NCBI GenBank assembly: GCA_937967505.1
Contig: CALCJM010000027.1
Span: forward strand, 1-61,572
Source of the DNA: an uncultured Pirellulaceae bacterium
GTDB taxonomy: Bacteria > Planctomycetota > Planctomycetia > Pirellulales > Pirellulaceae
DNA length: 61,572 nt
Direction: 5' to 3'
Shown here: piece after piece, positions 47,379 through 57,201 of the stretch
Layout: every line of letters begins with the position of its first letter
Position numbering within the stretch: position 1 is the stretch's first letter
Program-made: the position numbers and the translations under genes
The notes under the pieces: model-generated
Database searches by the model: none
Told to the model about the DNA's origin: nothing
Seen by the model: the letters and a program-made list of their open reading frames with translations, nothing else

Positions 47379-47849
47379 AGAAGCAACACCGGCAGCGGAG
47401 GCTGGGAATTCTGTGGGAGGACCCACTCAATCAACTATATATTACTGACAATTTCCGTTTGAGTCGTGGGCATTACTCCGTCGGTCGGTCACGAAACAGC
47501 ATTCTTTATTGATCGACCGGACCAAATAATTTGAAAAGGACCGCAAATCCTGTACGGCAGTCTTCAACAATTCAATTTTCAGAGGCTTCTTCGAAAGTTA
47601 AAAAATGACCGTCCATTTCACATTCTGCGCGAAACTTGTTGGAAGACCGATCGTTCGATTGTTTCTATGTCGGGCATAGTTGCGTCGATCGCGGGGAAAA
47701 GTCTGAAAGTTCTTTCAACAGCGGTTCTACATTGTTTTAAATTGGAACACTTTGAAGCAGAATAGAGAATTGTCTCTCAATAGAGAATTGTCTCTCCCGA
47801 GATTTATTCGTCCGAGATTTTTTCATCCCCATATCTACCGAGGCAGTCC
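47379..47849. other. Divergent region between the DUF1553 gene and the GH29-GH16-GH117 gene
   Basis: 471 bp, no gene seen. It should carry the promoters of both divergent units and holds the tandem palindromic repeats listed next. Confidence 0.6.
47761..47796. promoter_or_regulatory. Two perfect tandem 18-bp palindromic repeats
   Basis: AATAGAGAATTGTCTCTC occurs twice back to back (47761-47778, 47779-47796). Each copy contains AGAGA-ATTG-TCTCT, a perfect inverted repeat, so this is a natural candidate for a pair of regulator-binding sites on nearly the same helix face. Two CCGAGATTT copies follow at 47797 and 47812. The position is 54-89 bp upstream of the glycosidase start. Confidence 0.65.
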
Positions 47850-50800
47850 ATGTTGACCAGAAGCTTTATTGTCGTGTGCGCCGCGCTTGCGACCGGCTTT
47901 ATCTCAGCTCCTTTCACGATCGCACAAACGGATCAGGCGATCGACAGGACCGCACCGCATCCGGCGGTTGCTCCAGCGGTCAAGGAGATTGACGCGGTGG
48001 TCGATGCCGGCCCATTCCAGTCCAACTGGAAATCGTTGGAGGGGTATGAGATTCCGCAATGGTACAAGAACGCCAAATTCGGCATCTTTATCCACTGGGG
48101 CGCGTACAGCGTGCCGGCCTTCGGCAGCGAATGGTACCCGCGCCAGATGTACATCGATCGCGATCGCCGGGGCGACAACTTCTTCCAACATCATGCTCAA
48201 CAGCACGGATCGCAAAAAGAGTTTGGTTACAAGGATTTTATTCCGCAATTCAAGGCACAGAATTTTGATGCGCAACGTTGGGCAAAACTGTTTAAGGATA
48301 CAGGTGCCCGGTACGTGATTCCGGTGGCCGAACATCACGATGGATTCCCCATGTACGACTGTGCCTACACGCGCTGGGACGCAACCGAAATGGGGCCCAA
48401 ACGCGATATCATTCAGGAACTGGCAACGGCGGTTCGCGCACAGGGCATGAAGTTCGGCGTCAGCAGTCACCGTGCGTTTAATTGGATGTTCTACGTGCGC
48501 GACAAGGATTTTGACAACGTCGATCCGCAATATGCCGACCTGTACGGCCGGGCAATGCCGTTTCTTTTTGGCCCCGACGCGTGGGACTACCAAAAATCAT
48601 TCCCACCGCAAGATGATCAGTTCAAAGACGACTGGTTGGCAAGATCTTGCGAACTGGTGGACAAGTATCAGCCGGATGTATTCTGGTTTGATTTTGGAAT
48701 TGCTCCGGATCGTTCATTAACTTACGACAAAAATCACTTTGCCGAACATCTTCAGCGATTTAGCGCCTACTACTACAACCAGTCAAAAAAATGGGGCAAA
48801 GGAATAGGCATCATCAACTACAAATGGAATGCCTATCCCGAAGGGGCCGCCGTGCTGGATAAAGAGCGTTCGAAGATGGCCAAAATTCGCCGGCCGTTCT
48901 GGCAAACGGACACCGCCGTCAGCGCCAGTTCATGGGGATATACCCAAAACCAGCGTTACAAAACTGCCGACCGGCTGGTGGACGACCTAGTTGACATCGT
49001 CAGTAAAAACGGATGCCTGCTGCTGAATGTCGGCCCGCGACCGGACGGCACGATCCCTGAAGAAGACCAGGCGATTCTCAAGGGGATCGGAGCTTGGTTG
49101 AAGATCAATGGCGAAGCGATCTACGACACCACCTACTGGAAGACCTTTGGCGAAGGCCCGACGGGAGTGTCAACCGGGCATGTGGCGGAGAGTAAAGACA
49201 AACCATTTACCGCAGAAGACTTACGTTTCACCTTCAAAAACGAGTCACTGTATGTCACTGGCCTGGCGTGGCCTGCCAACGACAGCGTCACGGTCAAATC
49301 ACTTGCAGAAGGCTCCGCACACTATCCGGAGGAAATCGAATCGGTGTCCTTGCTGGGGTCAAGTGAGCAACTCGACTGGTCGCGCGGCGCGGACGGGTTG
49401 ACCGTTAAACTCCCCAAGGCTCACCCTTCGGAATACGCGTATGTGCTGAAGGTGCGACCGAAGCCTCCGAAGTTTGGTGACGGAAAACCCGTTCCTCCGA
49501 CCGGTTACAAATGGGTCAAAAATGAAGCGTACTCCGATGAGTTCAATGGCACGGAACTCGATTCGACCAAGTGGCACGATCATTACCCGGGGTGGCCCGG
49601 CCGCGTTCCGGGAAAGTTCCTGCCGGAAAACGTCAGTGTCAAAGACGGCACGCTACAGATCAAGAGTGGCGTGCTGGATCCCCCCGAGGGCGAATTCAAC
49701 ATCGGCTGTGGTGCAATTCAGTCCAAAGCCAAAGACGCGCTCTATGGATATTACGAATGTCGCGTCAAAGCATCCAGCATTCGCACGTCCACCACATTCT
49801 GGCTGTTTTGCAAAGATGTCAAAGTTCCGGGAGGCAAGTTGCGACTGGAACTGGATATCCAGGAATGCATCGGGAACGCCACGCGCTGGCCGGGATTCAA
49901 GGAACAATTGCGCGGCAACACGCACGTGACATTTACGCCCGGCGATAATCCGCAGGGGGCAAAAAATGCCAAACGTGGCATGAGCGGCAATCTGAAATCG
50001 AAAGTCGATGAAGAATTTCACACCTACGGTTGCTGGTGGATCGATGCCAACACCATGAAGTTTTTTGCCGACGGCGAATATAAGTTTACCATTCGGCCTT
50101 CCACGGAACTGGATGAAACGCCCTTCGATCACCCCATGTTTCTGAATCTGGTTTGCGAGACCTACGAATGGGAGGTGCCGCCAGAAATTGAGGGGCTGAA
50201 TGACGATTCAAAAAATACGACCTACTATGACTACGTGCGGTCATGGAAATTGGTCAAAGACAACGCGCACGTTTCTACAGCACCGCCTTCGAAGGTTTCT
50301 TCCACTTCAGCCGTGGCCTCAAATGTGGCGGATAACAAACCGCGACCAACCGGCAGCGGATTCCCTTTTGTGCTACCGAAGGAAAAACCCTCCCGCCCAT
50401 TAAGTGCCGCGATGGAACGCAACTATGACGGCTATCCAGCACCGCGTCCTGAGTCGAACGATCTGTTTTCACAATTCAAATTCACAAAACTAAAGGGATT
50501 CGACTACCACGGCGGCGACGGCACCGTTTCGCGTCGCGATCCTTCCAAGGTCATCTTTGCCAATGGCAGGTACTACGTCTGGTACACCAAACGCGATACG
50601 CCGACACCGCCCCAAGGTGCGGCCGCTTCGACCGATACGATTCCGTCCAGCGACTGGGATCTGTGCGACATCTGGTACGCGACCAGCACCGACGGTTTCA
50701 CCTGGAAAGAAGAGGGCGTTGCCGTGCCACGCCCCCCCAAGCCCCGTGTTGGTTGGCGGTCAGTATCTACCACCGATATCCTCCAGTGGAAGGGAAAGTA

Positions 50801-52244
50801 CTACCTGTACTATCAGGGGTTTATGGAGGCCAGCGGGAAACGCGGGGATGACTGCCCGGTAGCCGTTTCGTGGTCGAATTCGCCTGATGGACCGTGGAAA
50901 CCCCACGATAAAATTGTGATCCCCAACGGTGGAAAAGGGGATTGGGACCAGTACTCAATCCACGATCCCTATCCGCTGGTCTACAAGGGCAAAATTTATC
51001 TGTACTACAAATCGGATTTCGATGGCAGCCCCAACCTGATTCGTATGCAGGGGCTGGCCACCGCTGACCATCCACTGGGACCGTTCACGAAAAATGCACT
51101 TAATCCGGTGATTACTTCGGGCCATGAGACAACTTTGTTCCCCTACAAACAGGGAATCGCGGCGTTGGTCATTCGTGACGGCAATGAACACAATACGGTT
51201 CAGTTCGCCGAAGATGGTGTCAATTTCAAAATCGCATCGATCACAGGACTGATGCCCAATGCGGGCGGGCCCTTTATCGCCGATGCGTTTACCGACACCA
51301 AAGATGGACGCGGCATCACATGGGGAATCTCTCACTTCACCAATGCGACCACCTGGAAAGAAAACCACGCGATTCTTGCCCGGTTCGATTGCGACCTGAG
51401 CCAGGACGTTCACGATCCGGATATGAAACGGCATCACGTCTACCATCGTCCTGATGTCTATTTTCGTCAGGGCCTCAATGGCAAGCAACGCAAACGCGTC
51501 GAAGCTTCCGCAGCAAAAATGATCTCGGATTCCCTGCCAGCGGAAATTGCTCCCTCTCAGGCTTACTGGTACCACCGTTATAAGACTCAACCCAACGTGC
51601 CCGATCCCGCGAAGCAATTAATGAATACGGAAGCGGAGCCCGATTTGAAGGACGGATTTACAGACCTGTTCAACGGACATGACCTGACCGGATGGACCGC
51701 TTACGGAGGAAAGTGCAAGTTCGAAGTCAAAGACGGCGCGATCAAGGGAACGTGCGTTCCGGGTTCAAAAAGCACCTACCTGTGCACCGATCGCAGTGAT
51801 TTCGGCGATTTTGTTTTCACTTGCGATCTCAAGTGGCTAATCGATGGAAACACGGGGGTCATGTTCCGCGCAAAAGTTCGCCCGCGCGACAAATCAAAAC
51901 CCGACTCCAACAGAAACCGCGAAGTGTTTGGCCCACAGGCGGAGATGGAGGAATTTTCCAAAGGGCGTTTTTGGTCCGGAGGCATCTATGGGCAAAGCTG
52001 TGGCGGCTATTTTTATCCGTTGTGGTTAAAGGCCCATGTGGCGACACGCACCACACTGAAGCAGGAGGGCTGGAACCGATTGACGATCTCCGCCAGAGGC
52101 AACGAGATGCGGACTTGGGTTAACGGGGTGCCAATGGCAGTTTGGACCGACGACGGGACCTATGCCGACGGGTTCTTCGGCCTGCAAATCCATGCCGGGC
52201 GCCAGGGCACCGTATTATTTAAAAACATCCGGGTCAGGGAGTAA
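47850..52244 (+). CDS. Four-module secreted glycosidase: GH29 + GH16 + GH117 + DUF1080
   Basis: 1464 residues, ATG at 47850 with GAGG six bases before. Signal peptide ~1-25. Module 1 (~58-540): GH29 alpha-L-fucosidase-like, with EHHDGF at 161-166 and the nucleophile Asp281 in VFWFDFG. Module 2 (~553-803): GH16, catalytic E667-x-D669-x-x-E672 in [21 protein letters not shown] is agarase/porphyranase-like. After a Ser/Ala/Pro linker (~805-857), module 3 (~858-1205): GH117, alpha-1,3-(3,6-anhydro)-L-galactosidase-like, with DPSK (Asp897), IHDP (Asp1039) and GHET (His1092, Glu1093). Module 4 (~1266-1464): DUF1080, glucanase-like fold ([14 protein letters not shown]). The order suggests endo- plus exo-attack on red-algal galactan. 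I know of no such arrangement, but cannot search. Frame is uninterrupted throughout. Confidence 0.93.
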   Translation: MLTRSFIVVCAALATGFISAPFTIAQTDQAIDRTAPHPAVAPAVKEIDAVVDAGPFQSNWKSLEGYEIPQWYKNAKFGIFIHWGAYSVPAFGSEWYPRQMYIDRDRRGDNFFQHHAQQHGSQKEFGYKDFIPQFKAQNFDAQRWAKLFKDTGARYVIPVAEHHDGFPMYDCAYTRWDATEMGPKRDIIQELATAVRAQGMKFGVSSHRAFNWMFYVRDKDFDNVDPQYADLYGRAMPFLFGPDAWDYQKSFPPQDDQFKDDWLARSCELVDKYQPDVFWFDFGIAPDRSLTYDKNHFAEHLQRFSAYYYNQSKKWGKGIGIINYKWNAYPEGAAVLDKERSKMAKIRRPFWQTDTAVSASSWGYTQNQRYKTADRLVDDLVDIVSKNGCLLLNVGPRPDGTIPEEDQAILKGIGAWLKINGEAIYDTTYWKTFGEGPTGVSTGHVAESKDKPFTAEDLRFTFKNESLYVTGLAWPANDSVTVKSLAEGSAHYPEEIESVSLLGSSEQLDWSRGADGLTVKLPKAHPSEYAYVLKVRPKPPKFGDGKPVPPTGYKWVKNEAYSDEFNGTELDSTKWHDHYPGWPGRVPGKFLPENVSVKDGTLQIKSGVLDPPEGEFNIGCGAIQSKAKDALYGYYECRVKASSIRTSTTFWLFCKDVKVPGGKLRLELDIQECIGNATRWPGFKEQLRGNTHVTFTPGDNPQGAKNAKRGMSGNLKSKVDEEFHTYGCWWIDANTMKFFADGEYKFTIRPSTELDETPFDHPMFLNLVCETYEWEVPPEIEGLNDDSKNTTYYDYVRSWKLVKDNAHVSTAPPSKVSSTSAVASNVADNKPRPTGSGFPFVLPKEKPSRPLSAAMERNYDGYPAPRPESNDLFSQFKFTKLKGFDYHGGDGTVSRRDPSKVIFANGRYYVWYTKRDTPTPPQGAAASTDTIPSSDWDLCDIWYATSTDGFTWKEEGVAVPRPPKPRVGWRSVSTTDILQWKGKYYLYYQGFMEASGKRGDDCPVAVSWSNSPDGPWKPHDKIVIPNGGKGDWDQYSIHDPYPLVYKGKIYLYYKSDFDGSPNLIRMQGLATADHPLGPFTKNALNPVITSGHETTLFPYKQGIAALVIRDGNEHNTVQFAEDGVNFKIASITGLMPNAGGPFIADAFTDTKDGRGITWGISHFTNATTWKENHAILARFDCDLSQDVHDPDMKRHHVYHRPDVYFRQGLNGKQRKRVEASAAKMISDSLPAEIAPSQAYWYHRYKTQPNVPDPAKQLMNTEAEPDLKDGFTDLFNGHDLTGWTAYGGKCKFEVKDGAIKGTCVPGSKSTYLCTDRSDFGDFVFTCDLKWLIDGNTGVMFRAKVRPRDKSKPDSNRNREVFGPQAEMEEFSKGRFWSGGIYGQSCGGYFYPLWLKAHVATRTTLKQEGWNRLTISARGNEMRTWVNGVPMAVWTDDGTYADGFFGLQIHAGRQGTVLFKNIRVRE

Positions 52245-52310
52245 TAGGGGGAGGAATCACTCCCGCTTGTGGCTGATTGTTGTCGTTGGCCCCGGAGAGC
52301 CCCGGCATTT

Positions 52311-52332
52311 AATATTGGGTCAATATTGGGTC
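52311..52332. repeat. Tandem 11-bp repeat
   Basis: AATATTGGGTC occurs twice in succession between the convergent ends of the glycosidase and lipoprotein genes. Significance unclear. Confidence 0.45.
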
Positions 52333-52434
52333 AAGGTTTTGGAATCCTCCCGGAGTCTTGTGGCTCAAGATTGCCGACGTGAATTGGTTTAAGCGTTGGT
52401 TTGTGACACGCACGGTGTCGTTTGACTACGACCC

Positions 52435-52965
52435 TCAGCATCTACCGCTGGTGAAATTACCTCCGCCAACGAAGGGGCTTGTCAAACCACGCCCGAAGCT
52501 CCGATTCCTTTGTGGGATAGTGCTCTGTCCCCAAACTGGTGCGGGTACTCCGTACCCGCCGCTGTACTGGCCACTAGGAGCGCCGGTGACGTAAGGCAAG
52601 GCTGTCCCGGGGGCATATTGCTGACCGTAGGCGGGAGGATAGTTGGCTGATTGCCACTGCGGTAATGCCTGCGGTGCGTATCGGTACCCCTCTTGATTCT
52701 GCCAGCTCCCCTGCTGTTGAACGCTCTGATAGCCGCTGGGTAACACGGCCTGCTTGAATGCAGTATGGGGTTCAAAGGGGCCGGTGGCACTGCATCCGGA
52801 AAAAACAAACGGCAGCAGCAGAAATACGATTCCAGCAGCGGTGGGCCTGAGCAAGGTGCACTTTTTTGCAAAAACGGATTGCAAAGGGGGGAAGACATTT
52901 CGCATTGGTAGTTTTTGTGGTGGTCGTTTTCGCGGTGGGGATGTTTGCTGCGGTAGGTTGTGCAT
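52435..52965 (-). CDS. Gln/Pro/Tyr-rich lipoprotein
   Basis: 176 residues from the ATG at 52965 (AAAGG six bases before); ATG 52905 gives a shorter form of 156. A basic n-region leads to AAGIVFLLLPFVFSGC, a lipobox ending in the lipid-bearing Cys. The mature part is low-complexity, rich in Gln, Tyr, Pro and Gly (SVQQQGSWQNQEGYRYAPQA, PPAYGQQYAPG). No fold recognised. The longer frame to 53106 looks non-coding. Confidence 0.6.
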   Translation of the reverse strand: MHNLPQQTSPPRKRPPQKLPMRNVFPPLQSVFAKKCTLLRPTAAGIVFLLLPFVFSGCSATGPFEPHTAFKQAVLPSGYQSVQQQGSWQNQEGYRYAPQALPQWQSANYPPAYGQQYAPGTALPYVTGAPSGQYSGGYGVPAPVWGQSTIPQRNRSFGRGLTSPFVGGGNFTSGRC

Positions 52966-53399
52966 CACGCGCCTTTCGGGGTGGTTGATGATGGGCCGCG
53001 TTGGTACGAACGTCCCGGCCAATTGTTCACGACAGTTAAACAATTGCGGGCAGAAAAAAACAATTGCCGGGCGCAGCGCAAGGAGCATGCGCGAATGATC
53101 AGCCAAAGCAGACGAACTTGAAAAACTGTCCCTGCCCCGTCAATCCGGCGCGACCGGAATATTTTTCCGCCGCTTTCACTCGTGCTGTCACAAACGACGA
53201 AGTAAGGGGTACTCCATCGTCATTGGTTGTTATTGAAACACCACCATGCGAGTCAATTTATCCATCGGCCCCGATTACGTTCTGTGGCAGGCGGGGAAGT
53301 TGAACATCCAGTCGCAGGTTTTTCAGAGTCAACCGCGCAAGCGGCAGTGCCTTGGCACTGCCTGCTTGCGACCCACTGTTTAAAAGTCTGTTCTTTGAT
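52966..53399. other. Divergent region upstream of the pseudokinase gene
   Basis: 434 bp, no gene seen. Near the right end GGCAGTGCC-TT-GGCACTGCC (53343-53362) is a perfect 9-bp hairpin, 37 bp before the pseudokinase start, possibly acting in its leader. Confidence 0.55.
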
Positions 53400-54293
53400 A
53401 TGCACGTCACTCCGGCAAAAACTCTACTCGGCAAACGCGATCAGGTCGTCTCCTATTGGAAGATTGGCCGGCCAGTTACCGCAGGCCACTGGTATCATAT
53501 TTTTCGGGCCAAACCAAAATCACTTGGTCCCGACCACCCTTGGGACTATGTCATTAAACTGGTCAACCCGGATCTACCCCCGGCCAAATTGCAATTTGCA
53601 CTCGACCGCTTGGGGCGCGAGGCTGTCGCCACCGAACAGATTATGCATGGGAATGTGATCCGGTTGCTGGACGCGGAACTTGACCGGGCTCCCTTTTTTC
53701 TTGTGCAGCCGTGGATGTCGTGTAAATCACTGGACCGTTTTCAGGCAGGAGATTGCCACACAACGGTTAACCGGTTGATCTGGCTGGCCCGACAGGTTGC
53801 CGAAGCACTTCACGCCAGCCACGAATGCGGACGGGTGCATTTGGGCCTGGACCCATCTCACGTTTTGTTGGGGCCCACAGGCAGAACCTCCCTGATCGGA
53901 TGGTCGCAGTCTCACCCGGTCGGCCAGGAAGCTTGGTTGCCGCACGACCGGTTGCAGCTGGCGAAATACACTGCGCCCGAGTGTTTCGAGCAAGGCTATT
54001 ACGCCAATTTTGCCAGTGATGTCTATGCACTTGGAGCGCTGCTGTACAAGATGTTCAGCCGCGTTGCGCCTTACGAGGGCCAATCGATCAAGGCGATTGC
54101 CGCAGCATCGCAGAAATCATTGCCGGTGGATCTGATGATCCAGCAACCGCTCTGCCCGCCGCAGATCTACCGGCTGGTTCGACGCATGCTGTTGAAGCAC
54201 CCGGCAAAACGACCGCCAATGCGAGAAGTGTTGGAGAAATTGATCGCTGCCGAGATTGAGCATTTGTGTGATCCAACGTTGATCCAGCTGTGA
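53400..54293 (+). CDS. Protein-kinase-fold protein lacking catalytic residues (pseudokinase)
   Basis: 297 residues from the ATG at 53400. The fold is read from VIKLVN (ATP-contacting Lys53), the alpha-C Glu74 region, VHLGLDPSHVLL where kinases have HRDLKPxNIL, and YTAPECF (APE). The catalytic Asp is Gly149 and the metal-binding Asn is His154; in place of DFG it reads GWS (LIGWSQ, 165-170). With both catalytic Asp residues lost, phosphotransfer is unlikely. SDVYALGALLYKMFS is a normal helix F region. Planctomycetes have many kinase-like proteins; this one probably binds or scaffolds. The next gene, J-like, follows in the same direction. Confidence 0.85.
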   Translation: MHVTPAKTLLGKRDQVVSYWKIGRPVTAGHWYHIFRAKPKSLGPDHPWDYVIKLVNPDLPPAKLQFALDRLGREAVATEQIMHGNVIRLLDAELDRAPFFLVQPWMSCKSLDRFQAGDCHTTVNRLIWLARQVAEALHASHECGRVHLGLDPSHVLLGPTGRTSLIGWSQSHPVGQEAWLPHDRLQLAKYTAPECFEQGYYANFASDVYALGALLYKMFSRVAPYEGQSIKAIAAASQKSLPVDLMIQQPLCPPQIYRLVRRMLLKHPAKRPPMREVLEKLIAAEIEHLCDPTLIQL

Positions 54294-54490
54294 AAGTCTG
54301 ACGGTTGTGCCAGCGATGAGATGGAAACGCGAATCGCTCCAACCGGAACAAAGCGTTTCACTTTCCGGCAGAAGGTGGGGTTCCGGGATAATTCTCCGGT
54401 TGTGGCAGCGTTCGGTTTTCTATGAGGTATGTTTGCTGGTTCGACCGCTATTGTTCCCGCCACAGCAGATTCTCCCTACCCTGTGCAACT

Positions 54491-55423
54491 ATGACAACTA
54501 ACGCTATCCCGCAAGTCAATTACTATCAGGTCTTGGGTGCCAGTCCGATGGACCAGCTGGATCGGATCGAGGATCTGTTTCGTCAGCTGGCCTACGATGC
54601 GGAACAATCGGGCGACCACTCGCGGATTCCTCAAGCCGTTGAAGCATTCAAGATCCTGCGAGATCCTGCTCAACGTCATCACTACGATCAAATGCTGGCG
54701 CACCAGCAACACGCACAACAGCAACAACATGCTCAGGCTCCTGCAGCTCAGGCTCCCGTTGCGGGTGCTTCGGCACCGTATCCACCGGCATCACCATCGC
54801 CAATGATGCCACCAGAGCAACCGCAGTCGTACCCGCCAGAGCAGGTTCAGCAGCAGGTGTCCCAGTATCAACCGCCCCCACCCCAACAGGCCGAACAAGT
54901 TTACCCGGGAATACACCAGCCTGCTCCGTCGCAGGCGATGCCGGTCCCCATGCAGCAGGCACCGCCAACGGCGTACCAGGCAACACCATCGGAACCCCTG
55001 CCGCAGCAACCCGTCGTTTCGATTCCCAACATCCATGCAGAAGTACCGGTCGAACCCGCCATCGAACAACCCGAACCACCGCAGGAACAGAACGCTGTGG
55101 TTGATCGCCCGGTTTCTGAGGTGATTCCAGCGGTCGCACAGGATGACGCACCACCAGAGTTTTGTGCCGCGACGGCTCAACGGCGACGCCGTGAAGTGTT
55201 GGCGATGTTTTACAAACGTCGACGCGACGATGCGAAGAATCCCGGGCTTGCGATCGGTGGTATCGAATCGAAGGTCGATTACACCTACGAAGTTCTGGAA
55301 TTTCACCTCTGGTACATGCAACAGAAAGAGTGGTTGCTGCGTCTTGAGTCGGGGATGTTCACCATCACCTACCTAGGCGTTGAGGAGCATGAAAAGAATC
55401 TCACCGAAGGCTTGATTCGCTGA
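54491..55423 (+). CDS. J-domain-like protein without HPD, with Gln/Pro linker and C-terminal winged-helix-like part
   Basis: 310 residues from the ATG at 54491. Residues 9-68 look like a J domain: NYYQVLGASPMDQLDRIEDL and AFKILRDPAQRHHYDQ. In place of the HPD tripeptide that activates DnaK, the region reads YDAEQSGDHSR. Residues ~70-215 are Gln/Pro/Ala-rich and probably disordered. The last ~85 residues are folded, basic then helical (RRRREVLAMFYKRR, ESKVDYTYEVLEFHLWYMQQ, ITYLGVEEHEKN), possibly a winged helix. It is 197 bp downstream of the pseudokinase on the same strand. Confidence 0.75.
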   Translation: MTTNAIPQVNYYQVLGASPMDQLDRIEDLFRQLAYDAEQSGDHSRIPQAVEAFKILRDPAQRHHYDQMLAHQQHAQQQQHAQAPAAQAPVAGASAPYPPASPSPMMPPEQPQSYPPEQVQQQVSQYQPPPPQQAEQVYPGIHQPAPSQAMPVPMQQAPPTAYQATPSEPLPQQPVVSIPNIHAEVPVEPAIEQPEPPQEQNAVVDRPVSEVIPAVAQDDAPPEFCAATAQRRRREVLAMFYKRRRDDAKNPGLAIGGIESKVDYTYEVLEFHLWYMQQKEWLLRLESGMFTITYLGVEEHEKNLTEGLIR

Positions 55424-55480
55424 TTCGCTGGGGGATTCTAAAACGCTACAAGTCTCCAAGACATGTGTGAAGCGCATCAA

Positions 55481-55683
55481 CGTAGCTACCGTCGCCAGAC
55501 GGTGGACGCCCTGGAATGTGGCATGCCTTGCTCGTTACGCTTCCACGCTCTGGCGAGCGTAGCCACGGTGGATAGCGGTGGCATTCCGAAAACGTAGCTA
55601 CCGTCGCCAGACGGTGGACGCCTTGGAGTGTGGCATGCCTTGCTCGTCACGCTTCCACGCTCTGGCAAGCGTAGCCACGGTGG
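55481..55683. repeat. Two tandem 91-bp REP-like elements
   Basis: Copies at 55481-55571 and 55593-55683 differ at 4 of 91 positions, with a 21-bp spacer. Each is roughly palindromic (CTACCGTCGCCAGA near the left, TCTGGCGAGCGTAG near the right). They lie between convergent ends of the J-like gene and the DinB gene. A third, partly matching copy lies at 61385. Confidence 0.85.
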
Positions 55684-55701
55684 GAATTCACCATTTTGAA
55701 G

Positions 55702-56253
55702 CTAGCGCATCGGGGGGGTGCCCATCAATCGACGTAGCATCCCGATCTGTCCTGCATGCAACATTTCATGATCCGGGGCGAACAGCAGCGCTCCATACTT
55801 CGTCGCGTACGCCGCATGCGGAGGACCGCTTGGCTCGTCGAGTGTTTCTTCAAAGGAAGGAAGTTCGGCCCGCATCTGTTGATGGACTTTGTCCAGCACC
55901 GCCAGAATCTCGTCGGGGGCAGGGTAAGCGTCCCGATCGGGTTTGGGCGTCGATCCCTTCAAAAAGAGCTTGCGAAACTTGCCCGACATAAGTTCCGCAT
56001 CTTCCAGCTTCCTCCCGCGCTGTCGAAACAGCGTCAAACCGTATTGGCTCATCGCGATATGCCCCACCTGCCAAGCAACATGGGACACATAACCATGAGG
56101 GTTTTCCGGGACGTAGAACCAGTCGTCGTCAGTCAGATCGTCCAGCGCAATCAGCGTATAGTTTCGCGCAAATTCAATTTTACGAACGGCAATCGCCAGA
56201 CGATCCGAAAGGCCTTCGGCCGACGGGTAAACGTGGTCAAATATCTCAGCCAT
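55702..56253 (-). CDS. DinB-family protein
   Basis: 183 residues from ATG 56253 (frame open to 56355). A four-helix bundle with DinB metal-site His residues: VSHVAWQVGHIAMSQ (His58, His65) and PDHEMLHAGQIGMLRR near the C-terminus. DinB proteins are metal-dependent; many act in thiol-linked detoxification (bacillithiol-type) and some have no known role. Substrate not evident. Confidence 0.85.
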   Translation of the reverse strand: MAEIFDHVYPSAEGLSDRLAIAVRKIEFARNYTLIALDDLTDDDWFYVPENPHGYVSHVAWQVGHIAMSQYGLTLFRQRGRKLEDAELMSGKFRKLFLKGSTPKPDRDAYPAPDEILAVLDKVHQQMRAELPSFEETLDEPSGPPHAAYATKYGALLFAPDHEMLHAGQIGMLRRLMGTPPMR

Positions 56254-56395
56254 TTTCGTATTTACTTTTTCGCTCTCTTGTGGATTCAGTGGCCGAAGAG
56301 TTGCGCGGTCAGGAGACCGCATCCCAATACTCAGTCGCACACGCGCACAGGTCAACGTTGACGAACGACAAGGCAGCTAAGCCCCCGGGAAACGC

Positions 56396-56860
56396 CTAAT
56401 TCTCAATTTCGAAAATACCTTCGACTTCCACCAACACGCCCAAGGGTAATGCCGCCACGCCAACGGCGCTACGTGTTCCAACACCGGCGTCTTCGCCGAA
56501 GACGCTGGCCATCAGTTCGCTGCATCCGTTGACGACCGCCGGTTGCTGAATGAAATCATCGGTGCAGTACACCATGCCAAATATCTTCACGACGCGTTTG
56601 ACTTTGTTCAGCGAACCCAAATGAGCCTCAAGCGTGGCCAGAATCGCAAGTCCAGCTTGTTTGGCGGCGTCATAGCCTTGCTCCTGTGTTGAGTCCTTGC
56701 CGACACACCCGGTCAGCAAACTGCCGTCGGGCATCAGCGGTAAATGGCCTGACGTATAGCAGAGATTGCCGATCGTCAGTGCCGGTTTATAAACGCCAAC
56801 CGCTTTGGGGGCCGGTGGCAATTCGAATCCAAGTTCCTTCAGACGATCTTCAGCACTCAT
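56396..56860 (-). CDS. RidA-family protein (YjgF/YER057c/UK114)
   Basis: 154 residues from the ATG at 56860. Family motifs are LCYTSGHLPLMPDGSLL, the mid-region VKRVVKIFGMVYCTDDF, and GTRSAVGVAALPLGVLVEVEG, where the Arg binds the substrate carboxylate. RidA deaminates reactive enamine/imine intermediates of amino-acid metabolism. The longer subfamily here (with MSAEDRLKELGFELPPAPK) is common in proteobacteria and planctomycetes. It follows DinB's opposite end by 142 bp on the same strand. Confidence 0.92.
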   Translation of the reverse strand: MSAEDRLKELGFELPPAPKAVGVYKPALTIGNLCYTSGHLPLMPDGSLLTGCVGKDSTQEQGYDAAKQAGLAILATLEAHLGSLNKVKRVVKIFGMVYCTDDFIQQPAVVNGCSELMASVFGEDAGVGTRSAVGVAALPLGVLVEVEGIFEIEN

Positions 56861-57201
56861 AGGTAGACAGCTCTTAAGATAGGGGACATGCAATTTACGG
56901 GGTCCTATCAGACCATTAACCGCCTGCACTCACAAGCCCGCTAAGCCTGACCGCCCCTTCCTCAAACCTCCTGTTTTGACTAATTGGTATTTTCCAAGGC
57001 TGTTGTACGGTGGCAGCGATTTTTCTCAATATTATGTCGGTTTTGAAAGGTAGAGCTGCGCGTGATGTTCCGATAAATCCGAAACAACTGTCGTGGAGGC
57101 ACCGTTTTGAAACTGCCCCGCCTGACCTGATTGAAATCATTAAGCATCTGTCCCAGACCTGGCGGCGAACGTCAGACTTCTTCGCTATTGGAGCCATCGC
57201 T

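Noticed and set aside
47904..48593. 229-codon open frame on the minus strand
   Set aside because: Antisense to the GH29 module with intact catalytic motifs; shadow frame.
53343..53362. Perfect 9-bp hairpin as a terminator
   Set aside because: No plus-strand gene ends upstream and no T-run follows; kept only as a possible leader structure.
55481..55683. CRISPR-like repeat-spacer pattern
   Set aside because: Only two units, each 91 bp and palindromic, with one 21-bp spacer and no cas genes nearby; fits REP-like elements instead.
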